Shown: positions 35,633 through 45,196 of the stretch, one piece after another | Position numbering within the stretch: the stretch's first letter is position 1 | Layout of the letters: every line of letters starts with the position of its first letter | From: an uncultured Eubacteriales bacterium | GTDB taxonomy: Bacteria; Bacillota; Clostridia; Oscillospirales; Acutalibacteraceae | Assembly (NCBI GenBank): GCA_900316555.1 | Contig: ONDL01000004.1 | Span: forward strand, 16,911-80,910 | Length of the DNA stretch: 64,000 nucleotides | Direction: 5' to 3' | Notes under the pieces: model-generated | Told to the model about the DNA's origin: nothing | What the model saw: only the letters and a program-made list of their open reading frames with translations | Database searches by the model: none | Position numbers and translations under genes: made by a program

Positions 35633-36097
35633 ATGGCAGGAATAGTAGACAAGTTCAAGCGTATGTGGGACGCTCCCGACGACGAATACGAGTACGACGA
35701 GTACGGTTACGCCGACGAGGGCGAAGATGATTACGAGGAAGAGGCTCCCAGAGAGCGTGAAAGAGCTTCCGCAGTAACATCAGGCAGAAATAAGGTTGTT
35801 AACATCAACGCAACAGCCAAGCTGCAGGTTGGTATCTTCAAGCCTGAGCGCTTCGGAGAAGAAACACGCGCGATTGCGGACGAGCTGATCAAAACTCACA
35901 CAGTTGTACTCAATCTTGAGGACACCAACAAGGATATGGCAAGAAGAATTCTTGACTTCCTCAGCGGCGTCGCTTATGCCAACAACGGCAAAATCAAAAG
36001 AGTTGCTTCAAATACATATATTATTATCCCGAGCAACGTTGACCTCACAGGCGACGATCTGCTCGACGAGTTAGAAAACAGCGGTGTATACTTCTGA
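35633..36097 (+). CDS. sepF: cell division protein SepF
   Basis: Membrane-bound partner of FtsZ that shapes the division septum. 154 residues. The N-terminal amphipathic helix (MAGIVDKFKRMW) serves as membrane anchor in the family; an acidic linker with many Asp, Glu and Tyr (14-42) follows; and the SepF fold spans about 55-145 (KLQVGIFKPERFGE, VVLNLEDTNKDMARRILDF). TAGGAGG precedes the ATG. Neighbours are ylmE, ylmH and divIVA; ylmG, usually after sepF, is missing. Confidence 0.95.
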   Translation: MAGIVDKFKRMWDAPDDEYEYDEYGYADEGEDDYEEEAPRERERASAVTSGRNKVVNINATAKLQVGIFKPERFGEETRAIADELIKTHTVVLNLEDTNKDMARRILDFLSGVAYANNGKIKRVASNTYIIIPSNVDLTGDDLLDELENSGVYF

Positions 36098-36830
36098 TAA
36101 CGACAAGCTGTTTTTATCTCAGCTTGACGACGGCGTGTACCTCTGTCAGCAAAGACAGAAGCCGTACTTCTTTCCGTTCCTGAGCGAGCGGAAGCAGGCG
36201 GTCGCCAAGCGATACCTTGACTCCTCGGGCTTTTTGACCTACCGCTTTTACGGCGGATACGAGGACAGCGAACGAAAGGTTCTCGGGCTGTATTTCTATG
36301 ATGAAATCGAGGACTTTCCCGTTACCGCGCTGGAAATCACCTTCCGAAAAGCGGACAAGCTCACTCACAGGGATTTCCTGGGAGCTTTGATGTCGCTCGG
36401 AATCGAGCGCGACACCGTCGGAGATATTTTGGTCGAGGACGGAAGATGCGTAGTCTTTGTCAAGTCGGAGATAAGCTCATACATCACCTCGCAGCTGTTC
36501 AAAATCGGCAGCGCGGGCGTAAAGATTAAAGAAGCGGATCCCGATACTCTTCCAAATGGCAGAGGCTTTGACGAGCAGTCCTATGTCGTGGCGTCACTCA
36601 GACTTGACGCTGTTGTGGCTGCCGTAACGGGTTTATCGCGCGAAAAGACCAAGCAGCTTATCTGCTCGGGAAACGTCAGCCTTAACTTTCTGCCCTGCGA
36701 CAATGTTAGCAAGGCGATTGAAAGCGGCGACAGCCTGAGTATACGGGGCAAGGGTAAATATAAAATAAACGGTGTATTAGGGGAAACAAAGAAACACCGA
36801 ACCAGATTATCAATTATTCACTACAGATAA
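36084..36830 (+). CDS. ylmH: YlmH, S4-domain RNA-binding protein
   Basis: 248 residues from GTG 36084, overlapping sepF by 14 bases. It has an N-terminal YlmH domain and a C-terminal S4 domain (about 172-235, with SLRLDAVVAAVTGLSREK). In Bacillus, YlmH has been reported to act in rescue of stalled 50S peptidyl-tRNA complexes. The Shine-Dalgarno is weak; coupling to sepF through overlap is likely. An alternative start would lack a ribosome site as well. Confidence 0.9.
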   Translation: MYTSDNDKLFLSQLDDGVYLCQQRQKPYFFPFLSERKQAVAKRYLDSSGFLTYRFYGGYEDSERKVLGLYFYDEIEDFPVTALEITFRKADKLTHRDFLGALMSLGIERDTVGDILVEDGRCVVFVKSEISSYITSQLFKIGSAGVKIKEADPDTLPNGRGFDEQSYVVASLRLDAVVAAVTGLSREKTKQLICSGNVSLNFLPCDNVSKAIESGDSLSIRGKGKYKINGVLGETKKHRTRLSIIHYR

Positions 36831-36842
36831 GGAGTTCAGAAC

Positions 36843-37652
36843 ATGCTTACTATTGATGAAATCAAGAATGTCAGCTTCAGAAAAGCTACTCTCAGCGGCG
36901 GCTACAGAGCCGAAGATGTTGACGCATTTATCGATGAGATAATCGCGTCCTTTGAACAGCTGAAAAAGGAAAAAACCAATCTTGTACATAAAATCGACAG
37001 ACTCGCTACCCGTCTTGAGGAGTACAGAGCAGACGAGGAGACCGTAAGAAACGCTCTGCTTACTTCACAGAAGATGTCCGACGCCTGCATCAAAGAGGCG
37101 AGAGAGAAGGCAGCGAGAATTATCCGCGAGGCAGAGGAGAAGGCAAATGCGATCTCCGTTGAGGCAAACAACCAGACCGCTCTCGAGAAGGAGAATTATC
37201 TCCAGCTCCAGGCTGACGCAGTTAATCTCAGAGCCGAGCTCATTGAGCTTTACAGAAGCCACATCAAGACTATCGATGACCTTCCCACATCAGAGGATCT
37301 CGACAAGACCACCAAGGAGCTTGACGAGAAATATCCCACCGCTCCCGTAGAGCCTCAGCCCACCTTCAATCCTGCGGATTTCCGTCAGGACAACTACGCT
37401 CAGGAGAATTACGCTCAGGACTATTCACAGCAGAGCTACGACGAGCCTGCATATGATGAGCAGGGTGAAGAGACAGTTTCTCAGCCTCAGCAGTTCAGAC
37501 AGCCCGCCAGAAGACAGCAGCAGCGCCCCGTAAGACAGGCTCCCGCCCAGGGTGAAGCCGATTTCAGCGACGGCACAAAGGTTGCTGCAAAGCGCCCGAG
37601 CAAATTTGCTCACCTCAAGTTCGGCGATAACTACGACGTTTCAGCCGACTGA
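36843..37652 (+). CDS. divIVA: division-site protein DivIVA
   Basis: Coiled-coil protein that binds curved membranes at poles and septa. 269 residues. The N-terminal lipid-binding motif is MLTIDEIKNVSFRKA plus GYRAEDVDAFIDEI; a long coiled coil follows (about 30-165); the C-terminal tail is rich in Gln, Asn, Tyr and Pro, with a repeat-like DNYAQENYAQDYS at about 180-192, and ends with a basic segment. AAGGAG precedes the ATG. Such long tails are often species specific. Confidence 0.94.
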   Translation: MLTIDEIKNVSFRKATLSGGYRAEDVDAFIDEIIASFEQLKKEKTNLVHKIDRLATRLEEYRADEETVRNALLTSQKMSDACIKEAREKAARIIREAEEKANAISVEANNQTALEKENYLQLQADAVNLRAELIELYRSHIKTIDDLPTSEDLDKTTKELDEKYPTAPVEPQPTFNPADFRQDNYAQENYAQDYSQQSYDEPAYDEQGEETVSQPQQFRQPARRQQQRPVRQAPAQGEADFSDGTKVAAKRPSKFAHLKFGDNYDVSAD

Positions 37653-37681
37653 TAAATTATTAAATTGGAGAGATAACTACA

Positions 37682-40447
37682 ATGTCCCAGGATTATAACG
37701 CTACACTTAATCTTCCGAAAACCGATTTTCCGATGCGTGCGGGTCTGCCCAAGAGCGAGCCTGTTACCCTCAAGAATTGGGAGGACGAGAAATTATATGA
37801 CAAGCTCATGGAGCGTAACGAGGGCAAGCCCCTCTTTGTGCTTCACGACGGACCTCCTTACGCGAACGGCGATATTCACCTCGGCCACGCGCTCAACAAA
37901 ATCTTGAAGGATTTCATCGTCCGCTACAAGAATATGGCGGGCTTCAAGGCTCCGTTCGTTCCCGGCTGGGATACCCACGGCCTTCCCACCGAGCTCAAGG
38001 CAAGACAGAAGGCAGGTATCGGAAGCTCCGCGGATATATCCGTGGTTGAGCTGCGCAAGCTCTGCGAGGAGTTCGTTACAGGTTATATAAACGACCAGAG
38101 AGAGCAGTTCAAGCGCTTAGGCGCTATCGGCGAATGGGACAATCCTTATATCACCCTCAAGCACGAATTCGAGGCTGAGCAGATCAAGGTATTTGCCGAG
38201 ATGGCTGACAAGGGCTACATCTACCGCGGCTTAAAGCCCGTTTACTGGTGCCCCGAGTGCAAGACCGCTCTCGCCGAAGCCGAGATCGAGTACGCCGAGG
38301 ATCCCTGCCACTCTATCTACGTTAAGTTCAGAGTTACCGACGACTTGGGTAAATTCGCCGCTATGGGCATCGACCCCGCAAAGGTATCCTTCGTAATCTG
38401 GACAACGACCACTTGGACGCTCCCTGCCAACGTCGCCATCTGCGTCGGTCCCAGATTTGAGTATTCCGTAATCCAGAGCGGCGATGAGTATTATGTAATG
38501 GCTACAGAGCTTTACCGTTCCGCTATGGAAGAAGCAGGCATTACAGACTATCAGGTCGTCGCTGCAATCAAGGGCAGCGAGCTCGAGTACATGAAAACTC
38601 AGCACCCGTTCCTTGACCGCGAGTCGCTCCTCATTGTCGGCGAGCACGTAACTCTCGAAAGCGGTACAGGCTGCGTTCACACCGCGCCCGGTCACGGTGT
38701 TGACGACTACAATGTCTGCCGCAACTATCCCGAAATTCCCGTAATCTGTCCCGTAAACGGGGACGGCGTTCTCACTGAGGAAGCAGGTCAGTTTGCAGGT
38801 CTTACAACAGACGAAGCGAACAAGAAGATCGCTATTCACCTTGACGCGACCGGTTCTCTGTTTGCGCTCAAGAAAATCATTCACCAGTATCCGCACTGCT
38901 GGAGATGTAAATCACCGATTCTGTTCAGAGCGACAGACCAGTGGTTCTGCTCCGTTGACGACTTCAAGGACGACGCTGTAAAGGCTATCAACGAGGTCGA
39001 GTGGATCCCCTCATGGGGCAAGGACAGAATTACCTCAATGGTAAGAGAGAGAAAAGACTGGTGTATCTCACGTCAGAGAAAATGGGGCGTTCCGATCCCG
39101 ATTTTCTACTGCAGAGATTGCGGCGAGCCCTTGATCGACAAGACCGCTATGCTTGCGGTTGCCGATGTATTTGCTAAGGAAGGCTCCAACGCGTGGTTTG
39201 ACCACGACGCTTCCGGGATGCTGCCTGAAGGCACCAAGTGCGCAAAGTGCGGCTGCACCTCGTTTGACAAGGAAAAGGATATCATGGACGTCTGGTTCGA
39301 CAGCGGTTCCTCACATACCGCCGTTGTAAGACGCCGCGGCTACCTCAAGTTCCCCGCAGACCTCTATCTCGAGGGTAACGACCAGTACAGAGGCTGGTTC
39401 CAGTCCTCGCTGCTCACCTCCGTTGCAACAATGGGTACTGCTCCTTACAAGACCGTTCTGACTCACGGCATGATTCTCGATATGGAAAAGAGAAAAATGA
39501 GCAAGTCGCTCGGCAACGGCATCAGCCCTCAGGAGGTTATCAAACAGTACGGCGCCGACGTATTAAGACTCTGGGTCGCTTCCTGCGACTACCAGTCCGA
39601 CGTCAACATCTCCTTCGATATCCTCAAGCAGCGCTCCGAGGCTTACAGAAAGGTGAGAAATACCGCGAGATATATCCTCGGCAATCTGTTTGACTTTAAT
39701 CCCGATACAGATATGGCGGACTTCGATACTCTGCTTCCGATTGACAAGTGGGCTCTCGCAAAGCTCAACAGCCTTATTGACAAGGTAAGGGAAGCATACG
39801 ACAAGTACGAGTTCCATATTGTATATCACAGCATTCACAACTTCTGCGTTGTAGATATGTCAAACTTCTATCTTGACGTACTCAAGGACAGACTGTATAC
39901 AGAGAAGGCTGATTCTCCGCGCAGAAGAGCCGCTCAGACAGCTATGTACCTTATCCTCAACGCAATGACAAGAATGATCGCTCCGATCCTTGCGTACACC
40001 TCCGACGAAATCTGGAAGTTTATGCCGCACTCCGCTGCCGACGAGGCTTCTCACGTTATCTACAACGAGATGCCCGAGAAGGTCGCGGCAGACGTTGACG
40101 ACAGCTTCATGGAGTTCTGGAACCGCATTCACGAGCTCAGAGACGACGTTAAAAAGACTCTTGAGCCGATGATCAAGGAAAAGACGATCAAGAGCTCGCT
40201 CGAAGCTAAGGTCACTCTCAGCGCGGGCGGAGAGACCCTTGAATTCCTCAGGCAGGCCGAACCCGAGCTTGCCGACGCGTTCATCGTATCCGAGGTCGTT
40301 ATTGCCGATAACGGCGCCGAGCTCGAAATCACCGCCGAAAAAGCGGAGGGTGAGAAGTGCGAACGCTGCTGGGCAATCAGAAAATCCGTAGGCGCTGACG
40401 CCGAGCATCCCACGCTCTGCGCTCACTGCTGCGAAACATTAAGATAA
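37682..40447 (+). CDS. ileS: isoleucyl-tRNA synthetase
   Basis: Class I synthetase for tRNA-Ile with an editing domain. 921 residues. HIGH motif HLGH at 66-69, [13 protein letters not shown] in the editing domain, KMSKS at 605-609, and a C-terminal zinc site with CERCW and CAHCC. This long bacterial type with the zinc site is sensitive to mupirocin in many species (family knowledge). GGAGAG precedes ATG 37682. No T-box leader before it. Order divIVA-ileS-lspA is as in Bacillus. Confidence 0.97.
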   Translation: MSQDYNATLNLPKTDFPMRAGLPKSEPVTLKNWEDEKLYDKLMERNEGKPLFVLHDGPPYANGDIHLGHALNKILKDFIVRYKNMAGFKAPFVPGWDTHGLPTELKARQKAGIGSSADISVVELRKLCEEFVTGYINDQREQFKRLGAIGEWDNPYITLKHEFEAEQIKVFAEMADKGYIYRGLKPVYWCPECKTALAEAEIEYAEDPCHSIYVKFRVTDDLGKFAAMGIDPAKVSFVIWTTTTWTLPANVAICVGPRFEYSVIQSGDEYYVMATELYRSAMEEAGITDYQVVAAIKGSELEYMKTQHPFLDRESLLIVGEHVTLESGTGCVHTAPGHGVDDYNVCRNYPEIPVICPVNGDGVLTEEAGQFAGLTTDEANKKIAIHLDATGSLFALKKIIHQYPHCWRCKSPILFRATDQWFCSVDDFKDDAVKAINEVEWIPSWGKDRITSMVRERKDWCISRQRKWGVPIPIFYCRDCGEPLIDKTAMLAVADVFAKEGSNAWFDHDASGMLPEGTKCAKCGCTSFDKEKDIMDVWFDSGSSHTAVVRRRGYLKFPADLYLEGNDQYRGWFQSSLLTSVATMGTAPYKTVLTHGMILDMEKRKMSKSLGNGISPQEVIKQYGADVLRLWVASCDYQSDVNISFDILKQRSEAYRKVRNTARYILGNLFDFNPDTDMADFDTLLPIDKWALAKLNSLIDKVREAYDKYEFHIVYHSIHNFCVVDMSNFYLDVLKDRLYTEKADSPRRRAAQTAMYLILNAMTRMIAPILAYTSDEIWKFMPHSAADEASHVIYNEMPEKVAADVDDSFMEFWNRIHELRDDVKKTLEPMIKEKTIKSSLEAKVTLSAGGETLEFLRQAEPELADAFIVSEVVIADNGAELEITAEKAEGEKCERCWAIRKSVGADAEHPTLCAHCCETLR

Positions 40448-40457
40448 CAATAATTAC

Positions 40458-40490
40458 AAAATCGGTGTGATTGCGGTTGCACCGATTTTT
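40458..40490 (+). terminator. rho-independent terminator after ileS
   Basis: A perfect 10-bp stem AAAATCGGTG (40458-40467) / CACCGATTTT (40480-40489) with a 12-nt loop and T run. It separates ileS from lspA by transcription; a poor promoter (TTGCGG 40471-40476, TATACT 40494-40499, 17-bp spacer) overlaps it and could drive lspA. Confidence 0.8.
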
Positions 40491-40518
40491 GATTATACTT
40501 TGGAATTTGGAGGTATAT

Positions 40519-40995
40519 ATGCCTTTTATCGCACTTGCAATCGGCGCTCTGATTGTCGCCGCTGACCAGATCATCAAGTACTTTGTGAATACGGGACTCA
40601 AGCCCGTGGGTGAAGTGAGCGTTATCGACGGCCTGTTTAAGCTCGTTTACGTCGAAAACCGCGGCGTCGCCTTCGGAATGTTCAAGGATATGCGCTGGGT
40701 TTTCATCGCGCTCACCTCAGTAATGATCGCTGTTATCATTTTCTATATGTTCAAAAAACGTCCGTCGGGCAAGTTCTTCTACATCTGTGCGGGCTTGATC
40801 ATAGGCGGCGGTATCGGCAACCTGATTGACCGCATTATCTACGGCTACGTTATCGACTATCTGAGCATTTCCTTCTTTCCGCCCGTCTGCAACTTCGCGG
40901 ACTACTGCATCACGATCGGCGTAATACTGCTTGTGATTTACATTTTCTTCTTCTCGAAAGCCTTCAAGTCAGACAAGGATAAGTTAAATGACTGA
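40519..40995 (+). CDS. lspA: lipoprotein signal peptidase
   Basis: Aspartyl membrane protease that cleaves prolipoproteins after lipid attachment. 158 residues from ATG 40519, with GGAGG 5 bases upstream; longer starts lie in the terminator. Four membrane helices. Catalytic aspartates D113 (NLIDRIIYGYVIDYL) and D128 (CNFADYC), with D16 in AADQIIK also conserved. Overlaps the pseudouridine synthase gene by 8 bases. Confidence 0.95.
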   Translation: MPFIALAIGALIVAADQIIKYFVNTGLKPVGEVSVIDGLFKLVYVENRGVAFGMFKDMRWVFIALTSVMIAVIIFYMFKKRPSGKFFYICAGLIIGGGIGNLIDRIIYGYVIDYLSISFFPPVCNFADYCITIGVILLVIYIFFFSKAFKSDKDKLND

Positions 40996-41905
40996 GCATA
41001 CGCTGATTTGTTCCGAAAGCGGTGTAAGGCTCGATAAGTTCATTGCAGACGCGGATATCGGTGTTTCCAGAAGCGCGGCTGTCGGACTGATTGAAAGCGG
41101 CGGTGTCAGTCTGAACGGTGAGAGAGCCAACAAGAAGCAGAAGCTCAAAACAGGCGACGAGATTAAGGTTTGTATACCCGATCCTGTACCGTACGAGGCG
41201 AAGGCTGAAAATATTCCGCTCGATATCGTTTATGAGGATAACGATTTGCTCGTCGTAAACAAGCCGAAGGGCATGGTCGTTCACCCTGCCGCAGGCAACT
41301 ACGACGGCACTCTCGTAAACGCCCTGCTGTACCACTGCGGCGACAGTCTATCAGGTATCAACGGAGTTCTCCGCCCGGGTATTGTCCACCGTATCGACAA
41401 GGATACGAGCGGACTTCTGATTGTCGCAAAGAACGACGAGTCCCACAAGTTCCTCTCCGGACAGATCAAGGAGCACTCATTTACAAGAGAATACGAGGCC
41501 GTAGTATGGGGCAGCGTCAGGGAAGACGAGGGCACTGTAAACGCACCTATCGGCAGAAACCCCAACGACCGTAAGAAGATGTGCATTACTCAGAAAAACA
41601 GCAAAGAAGCCGTGACCCATTACAGCGTGATCGCCAGATACAAGGGCTATACTCATATCCGCTGTGTTCTCGAAACAGGCAGAACCCACCAGATCCGCGT
41701 CCACATGGCGTCCTTGGGTCATCCTGTGGCGGGCGATTTGGTGTACGGTGTCAAAAACGAGAAGGTGGCGTTTGAGGGACAGTGCCTTCACGCGAAGAAA
41801 ATCGGGTTTGTACATCCGGCAACAGGAGAGTATATGGAGTTTGACTCAGAGCTTCCCGAGTACTTTAAGAATTTTTTAACAAAACTGAGAAACATATCCG
41901 CATAA
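40988..41905 (+). CDS. RluA-family rRNA pseudouridine synthase
   Basis: 305 residues, Bacillus YlyB type, close to RluD. An N-terminal S4 RNA-binding domain (about 10-65) precedes the catalytic domain; the catalytic aspartate is D137 in HRIDKDTSGLL. Other motifs: VVNKPKGMVVHP and ETGRTHQIRVHMASLGHPVAGD. It probably modifies 23S rRNA; the target position cannot be read from sequence. Starts within the end of lspA. Confidence 0.93.
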   Translation: MTEHTLICSESGVRLDKFIADADIGVSRSAAVGLIESGGVSLNGERANKKQKLKTGDEIKVCIPDPVPYEAKAENIPLDIVYEDNDLLVVNKPKGMVVHPAAGNYDGTLVNALLYHCGDSLSGINGVLRPGIVHRIDKDTSGLLIVAKNDESHKFLSGQIKEHSFTREYEAVVWGSVREDEGTVNAPIGRNPNDRKKMCITQKNSKEAVTHYSVIARYKGYTHIRCVLETGRTHQIRVHMASLGHPVAGDLVYGVKNEKVAFEGQCLHAKKIGFVHPATGEYMEFDSELPEYFKNFLTKLRNISA

Positions 41906-41923
41906 ACTTTTTCCAAAAAGTGC

Positions 41924-41952
41924 TTGCATTATAATTCTATCTATGATATAAT
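41924..41952 (+). promoter_or_regulatory. promoter of rplS
   Basis: TTGCAT (41924-41929), 17-bp spacer, TATAAT (41947-41952) preceded by TGA, an extended -10. Confidence 0.88.
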
Positions 41953-41959
41953 AACCGAG

Positions 41960-42113
41960 TAGGTTTGGAAAAGTCTATGCCAAACCTGATACATTTGGTT
42001 CCGTCGTTTCCCGACGACGTGGTCAGATAACGGCGCAAGCCGTCATTTTGAAACTGATAGTCCGCTGCCATGGAAGGGTATGAATATCGGGTAAATAATT
42101 AGGAGGATGAAAT
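41960..42113 (+). promoter_or_regulatory. rplS leader, probable L19-type ribosomal protein leader
   Basis: A 150-nt leader with a perfect 8-bp hairpin AGGTTTGG/CCAAACCT (41961-41987), a CGTCG/CGACG hairpin near 42003-42017, and ACGGC-GCAA-GCCGT (about 42030-42043). Structured leaders ahead of rplS are known in Bacillota (L19 leader family). Membership is inference from position and structure. Confidence 0.5.
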
Positions 42114-42461
42114 ATGGACGCATTAAAAACAATTGCGGCTGAATCAGTGAAGGAATCCACTCCTGAATTCGGCATCGGTGATACCATCAGAGTATCAGTG
42201 AACATTCGCGAGGGCAACAGAGAGAGAATCCAGATGTTCGAGGGCACTGTCATTGCCAAGAGAGGCAGCGGCGTAGCCGAGACATTTACCGTCAGACGCG
42301 TAGCTTACGGCGTTGGCGTTGAGAGAGTATTCCCGCTCCATTCCCCGAACGTAAAGGACATCAAGGTTGTCCGTTACGGTAAGGTTCGCAGAAGCAAGCT
42401 CTATTATCTCCGTGACAGAGTTGGTAAGGCCGCAAAGGTTAAGGAACAGATTCGTAAGTAA
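42114..42461 (+). CDS. rplS: 50S ribosomal protein L19
   Basis: 115 residues. L19 lies at the subunit interface and contacts 16S rRNA. Signatures: [32 protein letters not shown], and the C-terminal [27 protein letters not shown] precedes ATG 42114. Own promoter, long leader and a terminator make it a single-gene unit, although rplS-lepB-rbgA-rnhB order is conserved. Confidence 0.97.
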   Translation: MDALKTIAAESVKESTPEFGIGDTIRVSVNIREGNRERIQMFEGTVIAKRGSGVAETFTVRRVAYGVGVERVFPLHSPNVKDIKVVRYGKVRRSKLYYLRDRVGKAAKVKEQIRK

Positions 42462-42477
42462 TTCTCGAATAATAGTT

Positions 42478-42505
42478 AAAGGGAACTTGCTTAAGTTCCC
42501 TTTTT
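42478..42505 (+). terminator. rho-independent terminator after rplS
   Basis: A perfect 11-bp stem AAAGGGAACTT (42478-42488) / AAGTTCCCTTT (42493-42503), loop GCTT, T run. Confidence 0.92.
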
Positions 42506-42534
42506 CCTTAATTTGCATTAAGTAGGTGATAGGA

Positions 42535-43275
42535 TTGAGCGACACACCGTTGAACAAGGAAGGCTCAAAGCTGCCTTCCGACATAGACCTTTCAATTGAT
42601 ATTAACCCCGAAATGTATGCGAACAGCAAGCCGCATCCGAGCTACGACAAGTTCTACAAGGCTGCGGAGTACGCTACCGAGCAGGCTGATTACAAGGCAA
42701 CCTCGGAAGAGAACGGTCAGAAGGGCTTCGTCACAGCCAAAGCAGACGGCATGATGGCGGGCGTTTATGACTGGATTCGCTGCATTATCTTCGCGATTGC
42801 GATCGTGGTTATTGTACTTACCTTTGTTTTCCGTCTGGTTGACGTTGAGGGTACGTCGATGTGCGACACCCTCCAGACCAAGGATAAGGTAATAGTTACT
42901 AACCTGTTATACACACCGCGCGACAATGATATCGTTGTTATCTCACACGGCGCGGAGTACAAGAAGCCCATCATCAAGCGCGTTATCGCAACAGAGGGTC
43001 AGACCCTTGAGCTTGATTACGAAAACGAGAAAATCATCGTTGACGGCATTGAGATTTCCGAGCCGTATATCAAGGGAACCACCTTCTCCGGCAACTACGG
43101 CAACAATGTGATCCCGTCCGTCATTCCCGAGGGAAAGATTTTCGTAATGGGTGATAACAGACAGGTATCGCTTGACAGCCGCAGCACCGAGATCGGTCTG
43201 ATCGATGTCAAGGACGTCATCGGTAAAGCGCAGGTTGTAGCCTTCCCGTTCGACCATTTCGGATATCTTTATTAA
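42535..43275 (+). CDS. lepB: signal peptidase I with long N-terminal extension
   Basis: Membrane serine protease that removes signal peptides. I take TTG 42535 as the start (246 residues) because AGGTGATAGG lies just before it; GTG 42526 overlaps that site. Membrane helix at 82-100, catalytic S108 in VEGTSMCDTL and K148 in IIKRV, and the MGDNRQVSLDSR box. The 80-residue hydrophilic part before the helix (rich in Asp, Pro, Lys) is long for a Gram-positive SipS-type enzyme and would stay in the cytoplasm. Its role is unknown. Confidence 0.94.
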   Translation: MSDTPLNKEGSKLPSDIDLSIDINPEMYANSKPHPSYDKFYKAAEYATEQADYKATSEENGQKGFVTAKADGMMAGVYDWIRCIIFAIAIVVIVLTFVFRLVDVEGTSMCDTLQTKDKVIVTNLLYTPRDNDIVVISHGAEYKKPIIKRVIATEGQTLELDYENEKIIVDGIEISEPYIKGTTFSGNYGNNVIPSVIPEGKIFVMGDNRQVSLDSRSTEIGLIDVKDVIGKAQVVAFPFDHFGYLY

Positions 43276-43285
43276 TCAGATTTTA

Positions 43286-43321
43286 AGGCCTATTTCTTTC
43301 AAAAGGAAATAGGCTTTGTTT
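43286..43321 (+). terminator. rho-independent terminator after lepB
   Basis: Stem GCCTATTTC (43288-43296) / GAAATAGGC (43306-43314), extended by AA/TT, followed by TTTGTTTT. Confidence 0.82.
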
Positions 43322-43338
43322 TATAGAAAGAGGATAAT

Positions 43339-44217
43339 ATGAGTGATATGCAGACAATACAGTGGTTTCCCGGGCACATGACCAAAACCAAGCGGCAGAT
43401 ACAGGCTAACCTCAGGCTCGTTGACGCCGTCGCGGAAATCATTGACGCGAGAATTCCCGTAAGCAGCCGAAACCCCGACCTCGACAAGCTCATTCAGAAC
43501 AAGCCGAGGGTTATTCTTATGAACAAGTGCGACATGGCGAACCGCACCGCTACAAAAATGTGGATCGACCACTACGCCTCTCAGGGTATTACGGCAATCG
43601 CCGTCGACTGCAAGAGCGGCACGGGACTGAATAAATTCCCTCAGGCTGTCAATACGGTTATGAAAGAGAAAATCGACCGTCTGAAATCAAAGGGCATGAA
43701 GAACCCCACAATGAGAATCATGATCGTCGGTATTCCGAACGTAGGAAAATCCTCGTTTATCAACCGGATTTCAAAGCAGAACCGAGCTAAGGTAGAGGAC
43801 AGACCCGGCGTTACCAGAGGTAACCAGTGGTTCACGATAAGCAACAACCTTGAAATGCTTGACACACCGGGTGTATTATGGCCTAAGTTTGACGACAAGC
43901 TCGTCGGCGAGCATCTGGCGTTTACGGGAGCTGTCAAGGATCAGGTAATCGATATCGAGCTGCTCGCCGTAAGACTGCTCGACTTTCTCAAACAGCTTAA
44001 GCCCGCGGATTTTATCAGCCGCTTCAAGCTCGAGGAGCTTGATTTGGACAACACAGATTCCTACGAGCTGCTGAGTATGATCGGCAAGAAGCGCGGCATG
44101 CTCGTATCGGGCGGAGAAATCGATACCGAAAGAGCCGCGATCATGCTGCTCGACGAATTCAGAGCGGCAAAGCTCGGCAGAATCACGGTTGAAATGCCGA
44201 ACGGAGAATTGAAATGA
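43339..44217 (+). CDS. rbgA: ribosome biogenesis GTPase YlqF/RbgA
   Basis: Circularly permuted GTPase needed for late 50S assembly. 292 residues. Motif order is permuted: G4 NKCD at 62-65 comes first, then G1 GIPNVGKSS at 131-139, the [11 protein letters not shown] segment, and G3 [11 protein letters not shown]. The N-terminus [14 protein letters not shown] is typical. AGAGGAT precedes the ATG. It overlaps rnhB by 4 bases. Confidence 0.96.
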   Translation: MSDMQTIQWFPGHMTKTKRQIQANLRLVDAVAEIIDARIPVSSRNPDLDKLIQNKPRVILMNKCDMANRTATKMWIDHYASQGITAIAVDCKSGTGLNKFPQAVNTVMKEKIDRLKSKGMKNPTMRIMIVGIPNVGKSSFINRISKQNRAKVEDRPGVTRGNQWFTISNNLEMLDTPGVLWPKFDDKLVGEHLAFTGAVKDQVIDIELLAVRLLDFLKQLKPADFISRFKLEELDLDNTDSYELLSMIGKKRGMLVSGGEIDTERAAIMLLDEFRAAKLGRITVEMPNGELK

Positions 44218-44816
44218 ACTGGCTTGAATTTGAACAGAATGCGATTAATAAGGGTTACAGCGCTGTTTGCGGAGTGGACGAGGCAGGCAGAGGCCCGCTT
44301 GCGGGTCCCGTTTGCGCTGCTGCCGTAATACTTCCCGAGGGCGTTGTGATCGACGGCGTGAACGACTCAAAGAAGCTAAGCGAGAAAAAGCGCGAGGCGT
44401 TGTTTGAGGTCATAAAGTCGACCGCGGTTTCATACTGTATAGCGTACTCGAGCGTCGAGGAGATCGAGGAAATCAACATTCTCAACGCCACAATGCTCGC
44501 GATGAAGCGCGCCGTTGAAGGCCTTTCCGTTAAAGCGGACTACGCAATGATTGACGGCAACAAAATACCCGATCTGAGCATAGACGCGGAGTGTATCGTC
44601 AAGGGCGACGCGAGGTCTATGTCAATCGCGTGCGCGTCGATTCTCGCGAAGGTATCAAGGGACAGACTGCTATATGAGTATGCAAAGGAATATCCGCAGT
44701 ACGGCTTTGACAAGCACAAGGGCTACGGCACAGCCATGCACCGCGACGCTATCCGTCAGTACGGCCCTTGTCCGTACCACCGCATCAGCTTTTTAGGAAA
44801 TATTCTGAAAAAATGA
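44214..44816 (+). CDS. rnhB: ribonuclease HII
   Basis: Cuts RNA in RNA-DNA hybrids and at single ribonucleotides in DNA. 200 residues. Active-site D22 and E23 in [13 protein letters not shown]114 in MIDGNK and the [16 protein letters not shown] segment. Starts in the rbgA stop (ATGA) and ends in the yraN start (ATGA), so all three are probably translated together. Confidence 0.96.
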   Translation: MNWLEFEQNAINKGYSAVCGVDEAGRGPLAGPVCAAAVILPEGVVIDGVNDSKKLSEKKREALFEVIKSTAVSYCIAYSSVEEIEEINILNATMLAMKRAVEGLSVKADYAMIDGNKIPDLSIDAECIVKGDARSMSIACASILAKVSRDRLLYEYAKEYPQYGFDKHKGYGTAMHRDAIRQYGPCPYHRISFLGNILKK

Positions 44817-45196
44817 AAACAAAGACTATTGGCGATATCGGCGAGGAATACGCCGTTAATTACCTGAAAAAACGCAGATATAAAATTCTCTCAAGGAATT
44901 ATAGAAAGCGCTTCGGCGAAATTGATATTATCGCGGAAAAGAAAGGCACGGTAGCCTTTGTCGAGGTGAAAACCCGCCACGAGAATCCGCTGACAAGGCC
45001 GTTTGAGGCGGTTGACACCAAAAAGCAGGAGAAAATCTACAGGACATCACTTGCGTACATTTACGAGAACGATCTCGACTGCCAGTACCGCTTCGATGTC
45101 TGCGAGGTTTATGTAAACAGGGACACCCTCAAGCTGATACAGATAAACTACTTTGACAACGCCTTTATTCCGGAGAGTGACAATGGATATTATTGA
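44813..45196 (+). CDS. yraN: YraN family (UPF0102) nuclease-fold protein
   Basis: 127 residues from ATG 44813, which overlaps the rnhB stop; longer frames run back into rnhB. Predicted endonuclease-like fold with E36-x-D38 (FGEIDII) and E51-x-K53 (FVEVKTR), the PD-(D/E)xK pattern. Widely conserved after rnhB; function unknown. The next gene starts inside its end. Confidence 0.93.
   Translation: MKTKTIGDIGEEYAVNYLKKRRYKILSRNYRKRFGEIDIIAEKKGTVAFVEVKTRHENPLTRPFEAVDTKKQEKIYRTSLAYIYENDLDCQYRFDVCEVYVNRDTLKLIQINYFDNAFIPESDNGYY

Noticed and set aside
42070-42102. A 10-codon open frame in the rplS leader
   Set aside because: No ribosome site and no sign of regulatory codons; it ends at the rplS Shine-Dalgarno by chance.
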